This document shows positions 26,901 to 38,897 of a DNA stretch of 64,000 nucleotides, one piece after another. The stretch comes from Muricea muricata (lineage: Eukaryota > Cnidaria > Anthozoa > Malacalcyonacea > Plexauridae). Where the stretch lies: NCBI GenBank assembly GCA_963855995.1, contig OY979717.1, forward strand, positions 9,174,001 to 9,238,000. The letters are read 5' to 3'. Under the pieces are notes generated by a model that ran no database searches, was not told the origin of the DNA, and worked only from the letters and a program-made list of their open reading frames with translations. The position numbers were made by a program, and so were the translations under genes. Numbering within the stretch: position 1 is the first letter of the stretch; each line of letters starts with the position of its first letter.

Positions 26901-29900
26901 TCTTTCTAATTTGACATAACTTGCTCCTAAAGTGAACGGCGTTTGTCTTATACGATGTTTAGGATGTGAGTTACAATGCAGATACTCCATTCTGTGTTGT
27001 CTAGGTTTTGAAAAATCTCCAACAACATTTGCTTGAAGAGGAGAATGCTGCGAATGTCCGAGACTCTGACTGTAAGTACACATATATTAGGACTCGTCAC
27101 TCAATCAAACGAGCATCAAAGTGAGTTGAAAAGCGCAAATTTGGCGAGAGCATTCCGCGACTACTACTGTCAAACCAAGATGTGAACAATTGGTGTATAC
27201 TGGTCATGCAAGAAGAGTTCACGCATGAAAATTATTGAGAGTTTCAGTATGGTACTCAGTCATTGCGACATAAGAATACATTGGAAGTTATTATTTTATT
27301 ATTACTATTATTTACCGTAATCTTCTTTAAAAACAACGGTAGCCCTCAGCAAAGACTCTATTTTCCAAAGGACTGTTGCACAATACTTATACACAAAAAA
27401 CAATGCAATTTAGGATATTACACGTCACGTAAAGTAAGAAATAAGCCGAGATCTGTCCCAAAGCAAGGTTATGTGCCTTATTAGCCGCGTTTGAACTGGT
27501 ATCTCATGGTTTGCGATGATTTAGAACTCATGGGCACCCTCAGTTGAACAGGTCTTGTGAATTCATTTTTAATGTTTATTGAAAAAAAATTTCCTGTGTA
27601 GGGAAGGAGAAGGCGAACAAGGAGAACCTTAAAAATCTTGGCGATACTTATTCTGGGTAAGCCGTTCATATGCTATCCTGTCAAAAGAGAACTATCACAA
27701 TAAAATCGTTGTATAGTAGATATTACTGTATTTACTAAACTGATTGATTATTTTAAATGAAAATATTGATGGGTTTGGCGTCTCTCTGGTGAAATTGCAC
27801 ACACAACGGTGTTACTGCCTGGAAATATGATATTACTTAAAAGGAAAACCTTGTAAAGGAGGAAATTAATCGTAAAAAGTCAGTGCAGTATTATCGTAAA
27901 TTTCTCTTTATAGAACAACGAGTGAAATCATGCAGTTGTATTTAAAACAAGTGCTGGAGACATTTTTACATCCTCAATCTACGATCAGACTGTCAGCTCT
28001 AACTGCTGTGAATATGATTTTACGACAAGGATTGGTTCATCCTGTTCAGGTAATTATAAATAACATTGAACTTGTTAATATTGCCATATATAGTAACTCT
28101 ACCACAAGCTTCCCGTGTCTAAATAGAGAGTAGGCTGGAGTTTTACACTGTGGAGTTTGATTTTGCAATAGAACGATGAAAACGTTTTTGTTGATTTATT
28201 GTCCGAACAACAACCGTTAACGGGTTTTTATCTTATTTGGATAAGGCAAAATGTATACAAAACCATACAAAACCATAAACAATCTGAATATTCAAAATAT
28301 TGGGTTTCGCGCACGGATGCGCAGTTCTTTGATTCCAGTTCCAATTTCTGTCATATTTTTGATCGGATTAAAGTGCGAACGTGAAGCATGAAGATCTAAC
28401 CAAATGTTCGCATTTACGGTGTTAATTAGTTCTGTACATTAATGATGTAATGCTGGGAAATTTTCAGAATTCTGTGGATAGTAAAATGGAAAATAGATAA
28501 CGCTCACTCAAATTACCCGTTTACCAACTGAGAACGTGTTCAAAAGTTAAAATTGGAGCAAAAAAATATAAAAGATGCCTGATTCTCTTTAATGAACACC
28601 AGTCGAAGATTGTTTGCATTGTTCGTTCTATATTCCATGACTGGTGCTCTCTATCGCACCCCTCAGCCCTCCCCCAACAGTCAATATTTGCTTTGTCTTC
28701 TCGATCTGGGAATGACCAATAGAAGGAGAGGTCATATTCAAACGACGAGAAAAACAAGCAACGCCATCGTTCCTTTCTTGCTTACCTCTATATATTAAAT
28801 GTCATTATGAATATTATTCACTAAGCGCATCGTTTTCGTACAGTGTGTTTCGTATCTTATTGCTATTGGTACGGATAATGAACAAGGAGTAAGAACCAAA
28901 GCAGCTCAAAGTCTGGAGGAAATTGACAGCAAACATCCAGGGTTTGTACAGGTAATGCTGTAGATATTTTTTACGTTAAGTTTACTCTTTTGTTGGAAAT
29001 GCTAGATGCGCGACCAGGATTCGTAATAAAGTTTCTGAAACGTCCGTGTTTAAATAAATTTTATGATCAGAGATCGTTTCAGAAACATTTTTACTCTTAC
29101 AAGTACACATGTAATTTGATCACGGAATAAATCCTGCGAGATTTGATGGGCTTTGAAATTTTTATTGACTATCTTTGATGGGCCACCAAAATTATTGAAA
29201 AAATATATCCAGCACACCCTTGTAGATACTTTGACTGGTCCCTAAGAACAATTATGGTGAACCTACCTTCAACTTATGTATGCTATGGGTGTTAAGAATA
29301 AGAACAGTAAATCCGTGATGGCAACAGGACTGGCGTCGTTGTTGTCAAATGCTCTAAACTGGGCTAGGGGTGTCAAGTCGTTTTTATTTGTTTTATCTAG
29401 ATGAAAGCGCTTGCAGGGGTTAAAATGTCCTTTGATCTACAAAAAGTTCTTCACAAGGTATACCATTGACCATAGCTGCTTGAGTAAGAGCAGACAGGAA
29501 TTTTTTACTCTTATTCTTTTCATTCATGCATTTTTCTTAAATAGGATGAATTGTATGTTCGTGGTTTTCGAGACGAAAACACAAGTCTTTTGAGTCACCT
29601 TTATCTGATTCTTCGTTCAAATCGTCAACACAGACGATCTTTCTTGTTATCGTTACTGAGAATGGTCGATGACGAAAAGGTGTTTAAAATTTTGTCTTTT
29701 AACAATATTTCAAAGTTCTATATAGTCAAATTTCTGCTTTTACGTATTCTCTTATTTATGCTTTGTCCAGCATGCTTCGAGAGATTATTACACATGCTTA
29801 AAGTGGTCAACCGGGTTGTCTTAAATTTGTATCAAATACCCCCAGATGAATACTTAATTATCTGCGTTCCTCTGTTTTAATCGAAGTTTTCGAAGTATTT

Positions 29901-32900
29901 TTTCTCACATAATCGGTGACTCGAACAATTAATCTAGAGCTAATTAGTTCTATTTTCATGTAGATTTGCGTAATAAACAACAATACAAGTTTAGTTTTAG
30001 GAAAACCCGAAGCACTAATAAAGATCCAAGATTACGGATCAATCATTACTTGGTGTTTCTACAAGACTAAACTATTAAACTAGCGCTTGGTTTTAACGTA
30101 ATGTCTGAGTTTGCATATGTGATTGCACACAGTTTCTGTATAAGTCGCCTATGATTTTCATCGTGCTTATTTAGTTCCAGTTACATAGTTGCTAGAAATA
30201 GGTTGTGCATGTCTGACATTGGAAAAGTTTGATTTTAGGCTGTATGTGCTCATGTGATTTCATCCAAGAACCTTGCTTGAATTTAATTGTTTAAATTTTT
30301 TCAGAAAAATGGCTTGGATATATTGCTTTTTGTTGTGGACACTATCGCGTATTTCCCGTTTTCTACGTTGGAAGAACCTTTATTTATAATACACAATATC
30401 GATTCGAAACTATCGTTCACTGGCATGAATATACTTCAAACATTCCAACAGGTGTGAAAATAGTTTTATTTTATTGTCACAAGTACGCAGTACAGTAAAT
30501 CATCGTCTGTAAGAAGACTAGGAAAAGCAAGGAATTTAATTCAATGATGTGATTGTGTGATTTTAGGCTCTTACTCCAGTGCAAACAGAGAATGAAGAAG
30601 AAAAATATGAGGTGGAAGACAATGCTGAGAAAATAATCGGTAGGTTTAATCGAGGACTATTTTAGTGTTTTAATGTCAGGATTTTTTATCACGAGTGTTT
30701 GTTCACGTTACCAGAATGATCAAATTGTCTGTCAACATGGTGTTTTATACCTTGATCTGGAAACAAAAAGAAATTGTGATTGAACACGTACACCTTGCAG
30801 ATTAAACTCAAGCTCTACATAACCATTACCACTGTGTATCACATAGATAAAAATATCACACATATTTTACCAATATATACCAAATTATCTGACTGCTTTT
30901 CACTAACCCTTGTCGAATTATGCATTCTTGGTGGAATTGCTGCTAATAGCTATTCACGCTTTTCTTTTAGAACGATTACCAACTGATTTGAAAGCACTCG
31001 AAAGTTGCTGGAAATCATGGCAAAACTGTATGCTCTTGCTTCACTTACGACAACATCTGAAGGAAACCTACAACTTACATGACAGGTAAAACTTCTTTAT
31101 CAAGCCTTTGAATTCACCCTGTAGCCTTCAACTGTTGATCAGGTGCACGAATTTAGTGTTTCTCTGGATACTCCCGACTCCTCCCAGAGCGAATGTTGAC
31201 AATGTGGTAGAGGATAAGTATCTAACACATCTTTCACTGTAGTTGCATATAAATCCTGTCATTGCATGTAAAGTGGATCAGTTCACTCTCCATCGCTTGT
31301 GATTAAAATTGTTAAATGGAAGCTGCTTTCCAAGTGACAGCGTTCCTTTTACTTGCCAATTTTCCGATTTGAGATCTGACAACTGCAGCGACTACAAAAA
31401 TCGCCGAAGCAAAAAAAACCTCGCGACTGTGATGCAACCAATCGCTCGCATAAAGCCCCCTCTACAGTATGCAACGACTATTTATTGCCCAAATTATTTC
31501 AATGTACATGTGGTAAACATCGAATTGATATTTTTGCAGCAAATGTCGAAAATATTCACCTTCAGAGCCAAGTAAAGCATACGACAAAGGAATAACAAGA
31601 AAACCAGGTGTTAAGTTTTATCCTGATCAACCAGTTTCTTGTCTTGAGTCGGGATGTATATTGCCTTCCAGAGAGGAACTTGTCCAGCAATATTTGGAGG
31701 TAATTATTGTTTTCTTTTTAGACATAATAGTAAAACCCAGGGGTATTTTCCTGTGCGTAAACGTGTACTGCACTGCAAATTCACCCAGAATTTTACATGA
31801 AACTTTAGCGTGTAAACATAAATTTAAATTTACTAAACATGCACATCCATATATTGGCTGTTTTATGGCTGTAGGATGGTTTTACTCAATACTTCAATAT
31901 CGGACAACGCTTGGTAGTCAACTTCACACATATTGCCGCTTTGTGCCTTGTGGAAGTTAGCAAATTTTGGTAAATTGTATAACGTGCTACCCAACGCAAG
32001 GTCAATATCTATGAGAAATAATTGAGATAACTGCGTTTTCCTTTTCGAGTTGACCACAAAGTGATAGATGTATCACGTGACTAGAACGCACCCATATCGT
32101 AGTTTGAGTGGGTAGATGCCATGTGTCAGCAACACCCACAGCAACAGTTTTTCCAGAACCAACATCGCCTGTTTTTATAGTCAGGTGCCTAACATTGTGT
32201 AATAGCAGGGTATAAGATAATTCCTTTTCACTTTTTATTATATTTTTTCTAACAACGTATTTCTTTCTAGTTTAAAGCGATGATCATGAATTTGGACAAG
32301 TCAGAAGATGATAGCGACCATGATTCTACTGGTCGAGAAAGTCCACCTGGTGAAGCTGGTGGAGATAATTGCCAGGTAATTTGCATTTATGTTTTATCTT
32401 TTATCCACGCTTTGTTACGGTACACATGCAAACGTAATTAACGACTGGATTATCTCTTTTTTAGGATGCAGTTCTAAAACGACCCGCAAAACCTCGAAAA
32501 ACTCCCAGTAGAAAAACTCCAACAAGTAGCAAGGCAAGACCAAAGCCGAGATCGAAGAAAAAGCGCAAAAGAATATCCTTTCAGTACAAACATAACCATG
32601 CATGATGTTTTACAGCTGCGGCAATAGAAGCGTTCCGAAAATATTTGACCAATCATTTGCAAGAGATTAGCAGTTACTGTGTTCAGTTCCTCCTGTGATT
32701 CCTTAAATTTTGAAGAGTTCGTTAAAATGTTCACAATTTCCTTGAATCTTGTAAGGAATGTTTTCAAAATTTTGAGGAATTGATCTGAGGAACTAAATTG
32801 GTTAATTATTGTCGGAACGCTTCTATTGCCACGACTGTGAAGCCTTGTTCTCATTAGGGAATATCATAACTCGTGCCATTAGATTTGCAATAGTTCTGAA

Positions 32901-33165
32901 AAAGCATTAAGAAGGCAAGTCAAATGTTTATTTGGGTTAGTATTCAAACGTCAACATCATTATATCTACACAACATGCATTTTTCAATTTCCCTCCTTTT
33001 TCATCTCAAGAAGCAAGAAAATTCATCCTGACCAGGCATTGCTGTGTTTTGTTTCTTTTGAGTTTTTCGTAGTTTTTCCTTAACGCAGTTTACATGAACT
33101 TTGATTCCAGTGATGTGTCTGACGACGATTTTGTTTCAGAAGGTGCACCATATATTCCAAGATAA
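5981..33165 (+). CDS. NIPBL: Nipped-B-like cohesin loader (NIPBL/Scc2), complete gene
   Basis: NIPBL/Scc2, with MAU2/Scc4, loads the cohesin ring onto chromatin and stimulates its ATPase during loop extrusion. Exons, all in frame with GT-AG sites: 5981-6044, 8895-9057, 9146-9249, 9782-10009, 10388-10516, 10703-11368, 12416-12514, 12838-12938, 13394-13480, 14068-14296, 15238-15389, 15702-15782, 15956-16056, 16717-16843, 17034-17116, 17420-17555, 17877-18023, 19048-19092, 19183-19272, 19908-20104, 20255-20357, 20547-20645, 20917-21063, 21284-21418, 22758-22865, 23396-23449, 23846-23969, 24117-24256, 24446-24586, 24660-24753, 25641-25792, 26072-26162, 26589-26695, 27005-27071, 27602-27656, 27914-28049, 28844-28951, 29401-29457, 29545-29679, 30305-30451, 30567-30639, 30971-31085, 31540-31699, 32271-32375, then either 32465-32605 (stop) or 32465-32583 joined to 33111-33165. 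The product is 1,940 or 1,951 residues against about 2,800 in human; the missing length is in the disordered N-terminal half. The N-terminus (VPIVTLAGVANIG, then FLSELPLPKK) matches the MAU2-binding end. Exon 6 has a basic KKHKKVKKHK nuclear-localisation-like run. The HEAT core is strongly conserved, for example STSVREAAVELVGRF, SVRKRVIKILKDICI and SNRQHRRSFLLSLL. Identity is certain; the last exon is the only doubtful junction. Confidence 0.96.
6329..6569. mobile_element. TIR element in NIPBL intron 1 (GGTTGTTYAAAGC type)
   Basis: The left end reads CTGGTTGTTTAAAGCTAGGT followed by TAATGCTAACCCTGGGTTAAA. The right end, reversed, reads CAGGGGCCGGTTGTTCAAAA followed by GCCGGTTAACTTAACCCTGG. 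About 240 bp, no coding sequence. The right terminus shares GGGGCCGGTTGT with the element at 4344-4660, so the two are probably related. Confidence 0.65.
7016..7340. repeat. Dispersed repeat rich in GGAAACA/TGTTTCC
   Basis: The left end carries GGGCAAACGAGGAAACATTG. The segment then has many GTTTCC/GGAAAC motifs in both orientations and ends in AATATTGTTTCCTGG. It looks like a diverged inverted-repeat element inside NIPBL intron 1. Borders are approximate; no coding sequence. Confidence 0.45.
8090..8450. repeat. Repeat with multiple TTGTCCGG/CCGGACA motifs
   Basis: CCGGACA or its complement occurs several times near both ends (8098, 8110, 8167 and 8401 regions), next to repeated GCTGAAAATTT-type blocks. 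It lies in NIPBL intron 1, is non-coding, and probably belongs to a dispersed family. No target duplication found. Confidence 0.4.
11410..12158. mobile_element. 737-bp TIR element with TTGTAG target duplication
   Basis: The element proper is 11416-12152. Its left end is GAAATTAACGATGCACT and its right end, reversed, GAAATTAACGATACACT. It is flanked by perfect 6-bp direct repeats TTGTAG at 11410-11415 and 12153-12158. Subterminal AATTAACGC motifs recur near both ends. It has no transposase frame but contains a tRNA-like sequence on the minus strand (11633-11703). It sits in NIPBL intron 6 and starts about 47 bp after the splice donor. Confidence 0.8.
11633..11703 (-). tRNA. tRNA-like sequence, degenerate, inside a TIR element
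   Basis: Read on the minus strand, GGCTCGA at the 5' end pairs with TCGAGAC at the 3' end (six of seven pairs). TAGTTCAACTGG resembles an A box and AGTTCAAACCC a B box. The anticodon arm (CGGTCT...ACCCG) and the T stem pair poorly, so a working tRNA is unlikely. A tRNA-derived SINE fragment or tRNA pseudogene captured by the element is the better reading. I do not assign an amino acid. Confidence 0.45.
14767..14816. repeat. Perfect 50-bp palindrome
   Basis: The 50 bases are exactly self-complementary around a TTTTAAAA centre at 14791/14792, with CCTCGTTCCCAGGGCTATTT on each arm. CTCGTTCCCAGGG is also found in the spacers of the giant element at 47247 and 51692. The palindrome looks like two abutting transposon ends in head-to-head order. 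Surrounding sequence (about 14690-14880) keeps weak inverted similarity, with ACTAGTGAAA and CCATAGTGAC near the two sides. It lies in NIPBL intron 10. Confidence 0.8.
18471..18641. mobile_element. 171-bp MITE with telomere-like core
   Basis: Terminal inverted repeats of about 29 bp: GATCCGAACGTTGTATCCCA continuing with ATAAAATTA at each end, nearly perfect. The middle has TTAGGGTTAGGG-like sequence at about 18515-18547, which recalls a telomere repeat but is short and imperfect. A degenerate relative seems to lie at about 18950-19015. In NIPBL intron 17; no coding sequence. Confidence 0.75.
22325..22610. repeat. Minisatellite of CTATTAGCGTAAT-type units
   Basis: Imperfect tandem copies of GCTATTCTATTAGCGTAAT and shorter versions CTATTAGCGTA run through most of NIPBL intron 24 upstream of the exon at 22758. 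A short TTGTA array follows at about 22675-22697. No coding sequence. Confidence 0.7.
32612..32839. mobile_element. Short TIR element at the NIPBL 3' end
   Basis: GGCAATAGAAGCGTTCCGA occurs at the left (from 32620) and inverted at the right (to 32831), within inverted ends of about 37 bp. The element starts about 7 bp after the possible stop codon at 32603-32605, so it lies either in the last intron or in the 3' UTR of NIPBL. No target duplication resolved. Confidence 0.65.
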
Positions 33166-33825
33166 TTCAATTGTTCAAATGTAATTTTTAATTATTCACA
33201 AATGTAAATATCTTAGACCAAACTTCTTTTTGTTCATATTTATACATTCAGATTGTACAAAGCAATATTTTATTGTAAATACTATATGTTCTACATCAAG
33301 ACAATTTCTACGTTAAGACAATGTGATTTAACTGGTTGACTTTTAGATTTGAAAAAAACAATCACTCTTGAATATTTCAAAGCGTTGCGATTGCATTACA
33401 GTTGAATATTGTTAGAAGTTATGCATGACTATAGCTGGGTTTTATTCAGGTTATACGTTTAACACTTGGTGTTCAACTCCATATGGGAAAAACGGTTATC
33501 GGATCAAGTTGATTATTTGCTCGCTTTCACTAGGCATAAGGTGGCAGTATGCATCGTTTGAGGTCATAACATTGCGTTTCGACACACTGTCGATCTTCAG
33601 ATATTATGATTTCTTCAGATGTATGGTTGCCCTTGCCTGAGTACCAGGCTTCATCCGCGAGAAGACGACCAGTTAAAACAACAAACAATAACATTTTGTA
33701 TTTATAATTGCCGTATGTTAGAAAAAATGTTAAAGAAATAAACGTTAATTTTGTGGTTTTGACTTCATAGTGTATCATATATAATACTCCTTCACACAAT
33801 TCGTTTACAACAGGCTTTATTTCTT
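33166..33825. other. Intergenic DNA after NIPBL
   Basis: AT-rich sequence with no exon I can support. No canonical AATAAA was seen close to the proposed NIPBL stop codons. Short open frames here do not resemble known proteins. Confidence 0.4.
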
Positions 33826-34398
33826 TTCGTGACTAGGGTTACGCAATATTTCGATATTTTGATTTATCGTGATATTTCCAATCGCGATTGTCGTATCGAA
33901 GCTAAAAGCTTGAGTGACGACTTATCGAAATTATCGTCATGTTCGATGACTATCGTGATATTGCTTAGAAATATGTATATAGCTTGCAGAATCCTAAACA
34001 AGTTGAAAGCATCTTTGCATTCCAGCAACAAATATACCCTCAAAAAGTGTATAAGCAAGACATCGACTATTGTAAATGTTTTTCGTAGTACCGCATGTTC
34101 ATAATTTAGTTTTCCTTCCACAAAACATGGAATAAAATTGAACAGTACACGTTATATTACAACAGTTACGAACAGTAAATATTAGAGAAGAAAAAGCCTT
34201 CATATTACTTTAATCTGTTGTTGATTTGTCTTTAATAAGATTATATACAAGTTTATATATGCTTTGATATTAATTGTAGTTGAAAAATATGGTCATTTCT
34301 TGTATTACATTAATCGCGATATTATCGATTATCGCGATATTTTACATGACAATAATCGTGAGTTGATTTTTTAAATATCGCCCAACCCTATTCGTGAC
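33826..34398. mobile_element. hAT-like MITE with 8-bp target duplication
   Basis: The element proper is 33834-34390 (557 bp). It begins TAGGGTTACGCAATATTTCG and ends, reversed, TAGGGTTGGGCGATATTTAA. It is flanked by perfect direct repeats TTCGTGAC at 33826-33833 and 34391-34398. The interior is full of ATCGCGATAT and ATCGATTATCG-type palindromic motifs. An 8-bp duplication with TA...TA ends suits a hAT-derived MITE. No transposase frame. Confidence 0.85.
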
Positions 34399-34674
34399 AC
34401 CCACATGAGAAAAAACCTGGTTAGTTCCCAAGCAAAAAAGTTATCAAATGCCAAGATCGGTACCAAGAAAACGCGTGATTTGTGATTACATCTTTTATTA
34501 AATTTTATTGCAGCCAAAATTTTGAAATTTCGTATCAACAAACAAAACGGCTGCCATCTTAAGGAAGAGTACAAAAAATTGCCTATAAAAATAAATCGAT
34601 AAGCAGAAGATAATCCCATCACCCGTTTTCTTGGCAATTTTTTTGCTTAGGAACTTTTCTAGTGGTAATGTATC

Positions 34675-36201
34675 TACACTGCGACCCACGATATTAGTTT
34701 TATAAAATATTTATGCCGTACGTATTCAAAATGAGCATTGCTATTCATTAAAACTTGCGAACATCAAAACAAAGTTGTGAGCAGATCTTTACGATATTGA
34801 TATTTGATGTTAGTCTCATGACTGAAAATATATGGCGCTGTTCCATATTTCAGGTGGCCACGCTATTAGTTTTAAAAATATGGTAACACGATAAGACATC
34901 GTTTTTAACTTAATTGGAAGTGGAAACGACATTCTTTAACCAAAGCAGCATAGGTAATAGCAAGAGAATGTTTTAGTTAGAAAATAAACGAACTTGGTGT
35001 GATAGTTGAAGGGTTTTTTCAAGAATACGTGGAACGGCGGAAAAGAGGGATTCTGGACTTCTAAAATAGATAAGAATGGGAGGTATTAGGCTTTTAAAGG
35101 AGAACTGTTCGTAAATTATCATGATCAACGTCTATCAACATTCTGAGAAAGTTTGCTTAGCCATATATATCTTCAAAACGATGGATTCCTGGTACGCAAT
35201 GATAATTTTAAAAGTACCTCCACTGGTGTTGTGGAATAAACGTTTGGAACTGGATTGAGGCAAAAAAATGCTTGAAAGCACAACAAGTCGAGACAGACAA
35301 GTCGAGATCAACATGATAATGCCCTAATGCTGGGAAAAGAAACTTCTGATGAAAGGTTTTAGGTACCTGCCAAAGAAGTGGTAGAACGATCATTTAGATC
35401 CGTACACACATGTCTTCATATGTGCCTAAATGTGCAAAAGACCTCTGATCGCTATTTCTGCTGTTACCAACAGAACTCGTTTACTTTACCACTTTTTTGT
35501 TGACTCCTTAGCCTCGCCTGTCACATACCATCATTGAATATCAATAATCTAACCCATGCATGCATTTCCCAAGCTTTATCATGCTGATTTCGTCTGCCCG
35601 TCAAAAAGACAAACTTCCGTTGTGCTCTCAAGCATTTTTTTGCCTCAATCCAGTTCCAAACGTTTATTCCACAGCACCAGTGGAGGTACGTTTAGAATTA
35701 TTATTGCTTACCAGGAATCCATTGTTTTGAAGATATATGGCAAAGCAAACTTTCTCAAAATGTTGACATACGTTGATCATGATAATTTACGAACAATTCT
35801 CCTTCAAACGCCTAATACCTCCCATTCTTATCCATTTTAGAAGTTCAGAATCCCTCTTTTCCGCCGTTTCACGTATTCTTTGAAAAATCCTTCAGCTATG
35901 ACACCAAGTTCGTTTATTTCCAACTCAAACATTCTCTTGTTGTTACCCATGCTGTTTTTGGTTAAAGAATGTCGTTTCCACTTCCAATTAAGTTAAAAAC
36001 GACGTCTTATCCTGTTATCATATTTTGAAAACTAATAGCATGGTATATTTTCAGTCATGTGACTAACATCAAATATCAACATCGTAAAGATCTTCTCACA
36101 ACTTTGTTTTGATGTTCGTAAGTTTTAATGAGTAGCAATGCTCATTTTGAATACGTACGGCATAAATATCTTATAAAACTAATATCGTGGGTCGCAGTGT
36201 A
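34675..36201. mobile_element. 1.5-kb fold-back element with arms of about 600-660 bp
   Basis: The left arm (34675 to about 35300-35340) and right arm (about 35560-35600 to 36201) are inverted copies starting at TACACTGCGACCCACGATAT. The arms differ by scattered substitutions and small indels; for example the left arm has about 20 extra bases near 34833-34860. The loop of about 250-300 bp has no recognisable frame. The termini look sharp, but no target duplication could be fixed. Open frames on both arms are mirror images and are not taken as genes. Confidence 0.8.
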
Positions 36202-36390
36202 TATGTCTTACAAATAAATCACAAACCAGGTGTTTTCTAGATGGGTAACATGGAAAAGTATTTCTAGCTACTATTTGACCTAATTGCCCACGCGGTTATA
36301 ATTAATCGGGACAGTCCTAGCAGTGTGGGATTGCAAATAAGATAATATAAAAATCACCTGAAAAGTATGATCTTGCATGCACTAAATTAT

Positions 36391-36511
36391 TCCTTCTCCC
36401 TCCCTTTACCCCACCTATCAATGTTGATTGTAAAGTGTTTTTCCCTCAAAAAGATTTCACTATATTTGTGAATGTTTGATAGCAACATTGAAAGGTGAGG
36501 AGAGGGGGGGC
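36391..36511. repeat. Small C-rich/G-rich hairpin repeat, copy 2
   Basis: CCCCACCTATCAATGTTG pairs with CAACATTGAAAGGTGAGG, with C-rich and G-rich outer ends. It shares the ATCAATGTTGA/CAACATTGA design with 4481-4568, so the two are members of one family. Confidence 0.55.
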
Positions 36512-36832
36512 GATCTATTTAGCGAGAATTTCCACTTTATTATGTAAAACAACTATTTTTTGTTTGTCCCTAACAAATTGTTCCATGATTTTAGGGCGAA
36601 AGCGAGTATTTTTCGTTGCATCTGCGTTGTAGATGAAGCCCGTATCTAATCTTATACCTGGACATGCCAACTAAGTGCAATCACACACCCGCCAACTGCT
36701 TAATTTTCTAGGCTTCTTACAAATTGATGTGGACCAAATTTAGCTTGAAGTACTTCAACTTCAGTTTGAGTAGTAAATAAATTACATAATGGTGCTAACA
36801 TTGATAATAAATTACATGATGGTGCCATCATA

Positions 36833-38897
36833 TGCCAATCCATAGATATAGGAGACCTAGATTGCTGACTCGGCCCAGCAGGCGTGGCAATTTTTTAAAA
36901 TTCAAAATGGCGGCTCAACCGGGCAAAAATCATAGAGCGGTATAGGGAAAAACCATGTTTTTTGCATTTTACGTCGTCCTACGGCTTCCGATCCCGTTCC
37001 AACACATTATTTTGGAAAGAGCTAACCGGTGCGAAGGTTTTGAATGTATATTTGTTATAATTAGTACATTTTGCAATTTTTATTTTACATTTTTACAACT
37101 GGGCAAAGGTGGGTAAAGATCAAAAGCGTGCGAACCTGTCGGCCTGGTTTCATTTCCTGTGAATTTCTTCGGTCTTTTACGAGATTTTCCAACGTAACGA
37201 GATATATATCTAGTTATTCTAAGATCTAGTACTGTTTATTTTGTTCTTTCATCGTTTTTTTCGACCAAACTACAGTATTTTCATCTGAAATTTCTGCTGT
37301 GGCATTGCATTCCAAAAATATCTGAATATTTTCCAGTATATATTATGGATAATAAAATATCTATTGTTTTTTAACTACCCATGTATAAGCATGCCCAAAT
37401 ATTGTCCAGCATATACCCATGAACAATAAAACATCTATTGTTTTTCCTACTATCCATGGTATAACTGCAAGGTCCTTCCATAAGTATTAAGTCTATATAA
37501 TATTGTACATTTGTACACCATATATCCTTCATATAAAAAGAATAGTTTAAGACAATAAATCATATAAAAAGTATACTTTAAGACAATAAAATAATAAAGC
37601 TTTCGATAGCATAAAAACAACTTGTTTTGTAAATACTGTAATGACAACAAAATGTAGTTTTGAGTTTGTTGGCTACATATAATAGCATAATATAAAACTA
37701 TTTACAGCTTTAATTATGCAAAGAATGTTAGACCAAATAAGATCTTGTTTTGAACATCATGCGACAATTCTGTCAAAGACTTTTGTTCACATTAGTGAAC
37801 CAATATTACATCTTTCCCTTAAGTTTGCACTATTTTAACTTCTCATAAGCCATCCCAGCATGTAACAAATTGGATAACAGCAATGAAATGGGCAGACTGG
37901 ATGTCAACTAAATATTCAGTCTGGCATGCATGAGAAACACTTTATACCTAACAACTTCATTAATATTACAGGAGGGCAAGTAATAGACCAATTTGAAAAA
38001 GATGCCATCCCATCTATTTTTGATTATCCTTTCCACCTTGCTAAGACCATGAACACATTGATATTGTCTTGTCAGAGGTTTTACTCAAACTTTGTTTTGG
38101 CAAAGGAAATCCATCCCAGAGGCCAAAGCTGAATAGCTTTAATCTTTTTGGCAATTACTGACAAATCTATATGGCCTGGACTGTAAAAAATCAATCAGGT
38201 GTCTTGGGGAGGGAACTAAGATACTTTAACAATTTAATGCATAGCTATACTATACACAAATTAGTTAGTTACTTCAAATTAATCCATTGAAAACTTTTTC
38301 TGGCATTAGCTCTCACTAAAAACCTGATTGTTTCATCACTTTTCACAGTCTAGGCCATATGGACTTGAGATTCCGTGACACATCTGCAGCAGCAAGGTCA
38401 TAGTAAACAAAGCATCAGAGTTTTCAAACCAGCAGACTAGTAGACCAGATAAATCAAGCAAAATAGGTTGAAACTTCACAATATTATTCCCTGTTTTATG
38501 TTCCAAACGAGATCCTTAAGAAAAAAAGTACCCAAAGAACCCAAACCTTTATTTTCTGCAACAAATTGTCTCGAACATTTCGAACAGCTCAACCGACCAA
38601 ATGCTATGATCTTCAGAAAACGTTTCGCGATCGATTATTTCTACTTTAATGAACTTAAATTGTACAAATATACATTCAAAACCTTCGCATCGGTTAGCTC
38701 TTTCCAAAATAATGTGTTATGACGGGATCAGAAGCTGTAGGACGACGTAAAATGCAAAAAACATGGTTTTTCCCTATGCCACTCTATGATTTTTGCCCGG
38801 TTGAGCCGCCATTTTGAATGCTCATAGTTGCCACGCGCGTGCGTTATGAATTCTGCTACAGTCAGCAATCTAGGTCTCCTATATCTATGTGCCAATC
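36833..38897. mobile_element. 2.05-kb TIR element with 8-bp target duplication
   Basis: The element proper is 36841-38889 (2,049 bp). Both ends start CATAGATATAGGAGACCTAG, and the inverted repeats run about 220 bp (to about 37065, and from about 38670). Perfect direct repeats TGCCAATC flank it at 36833-36840 and 38890-38897. Inside are only short unrecognised frames (37926-38132 and 38468-38722) and a partial tandem duplication around 37334-37450 containing ATCTATTGTTTTT. It looks non-autonomous. Its right end is only about 50 bp from the giant element. Confidence 0.85.

Noticed and set aside
35208-35840. Short open frames in the fold-back element
   Set aside because: They are mirror images of each other on the two arms and resemble no protein I know.
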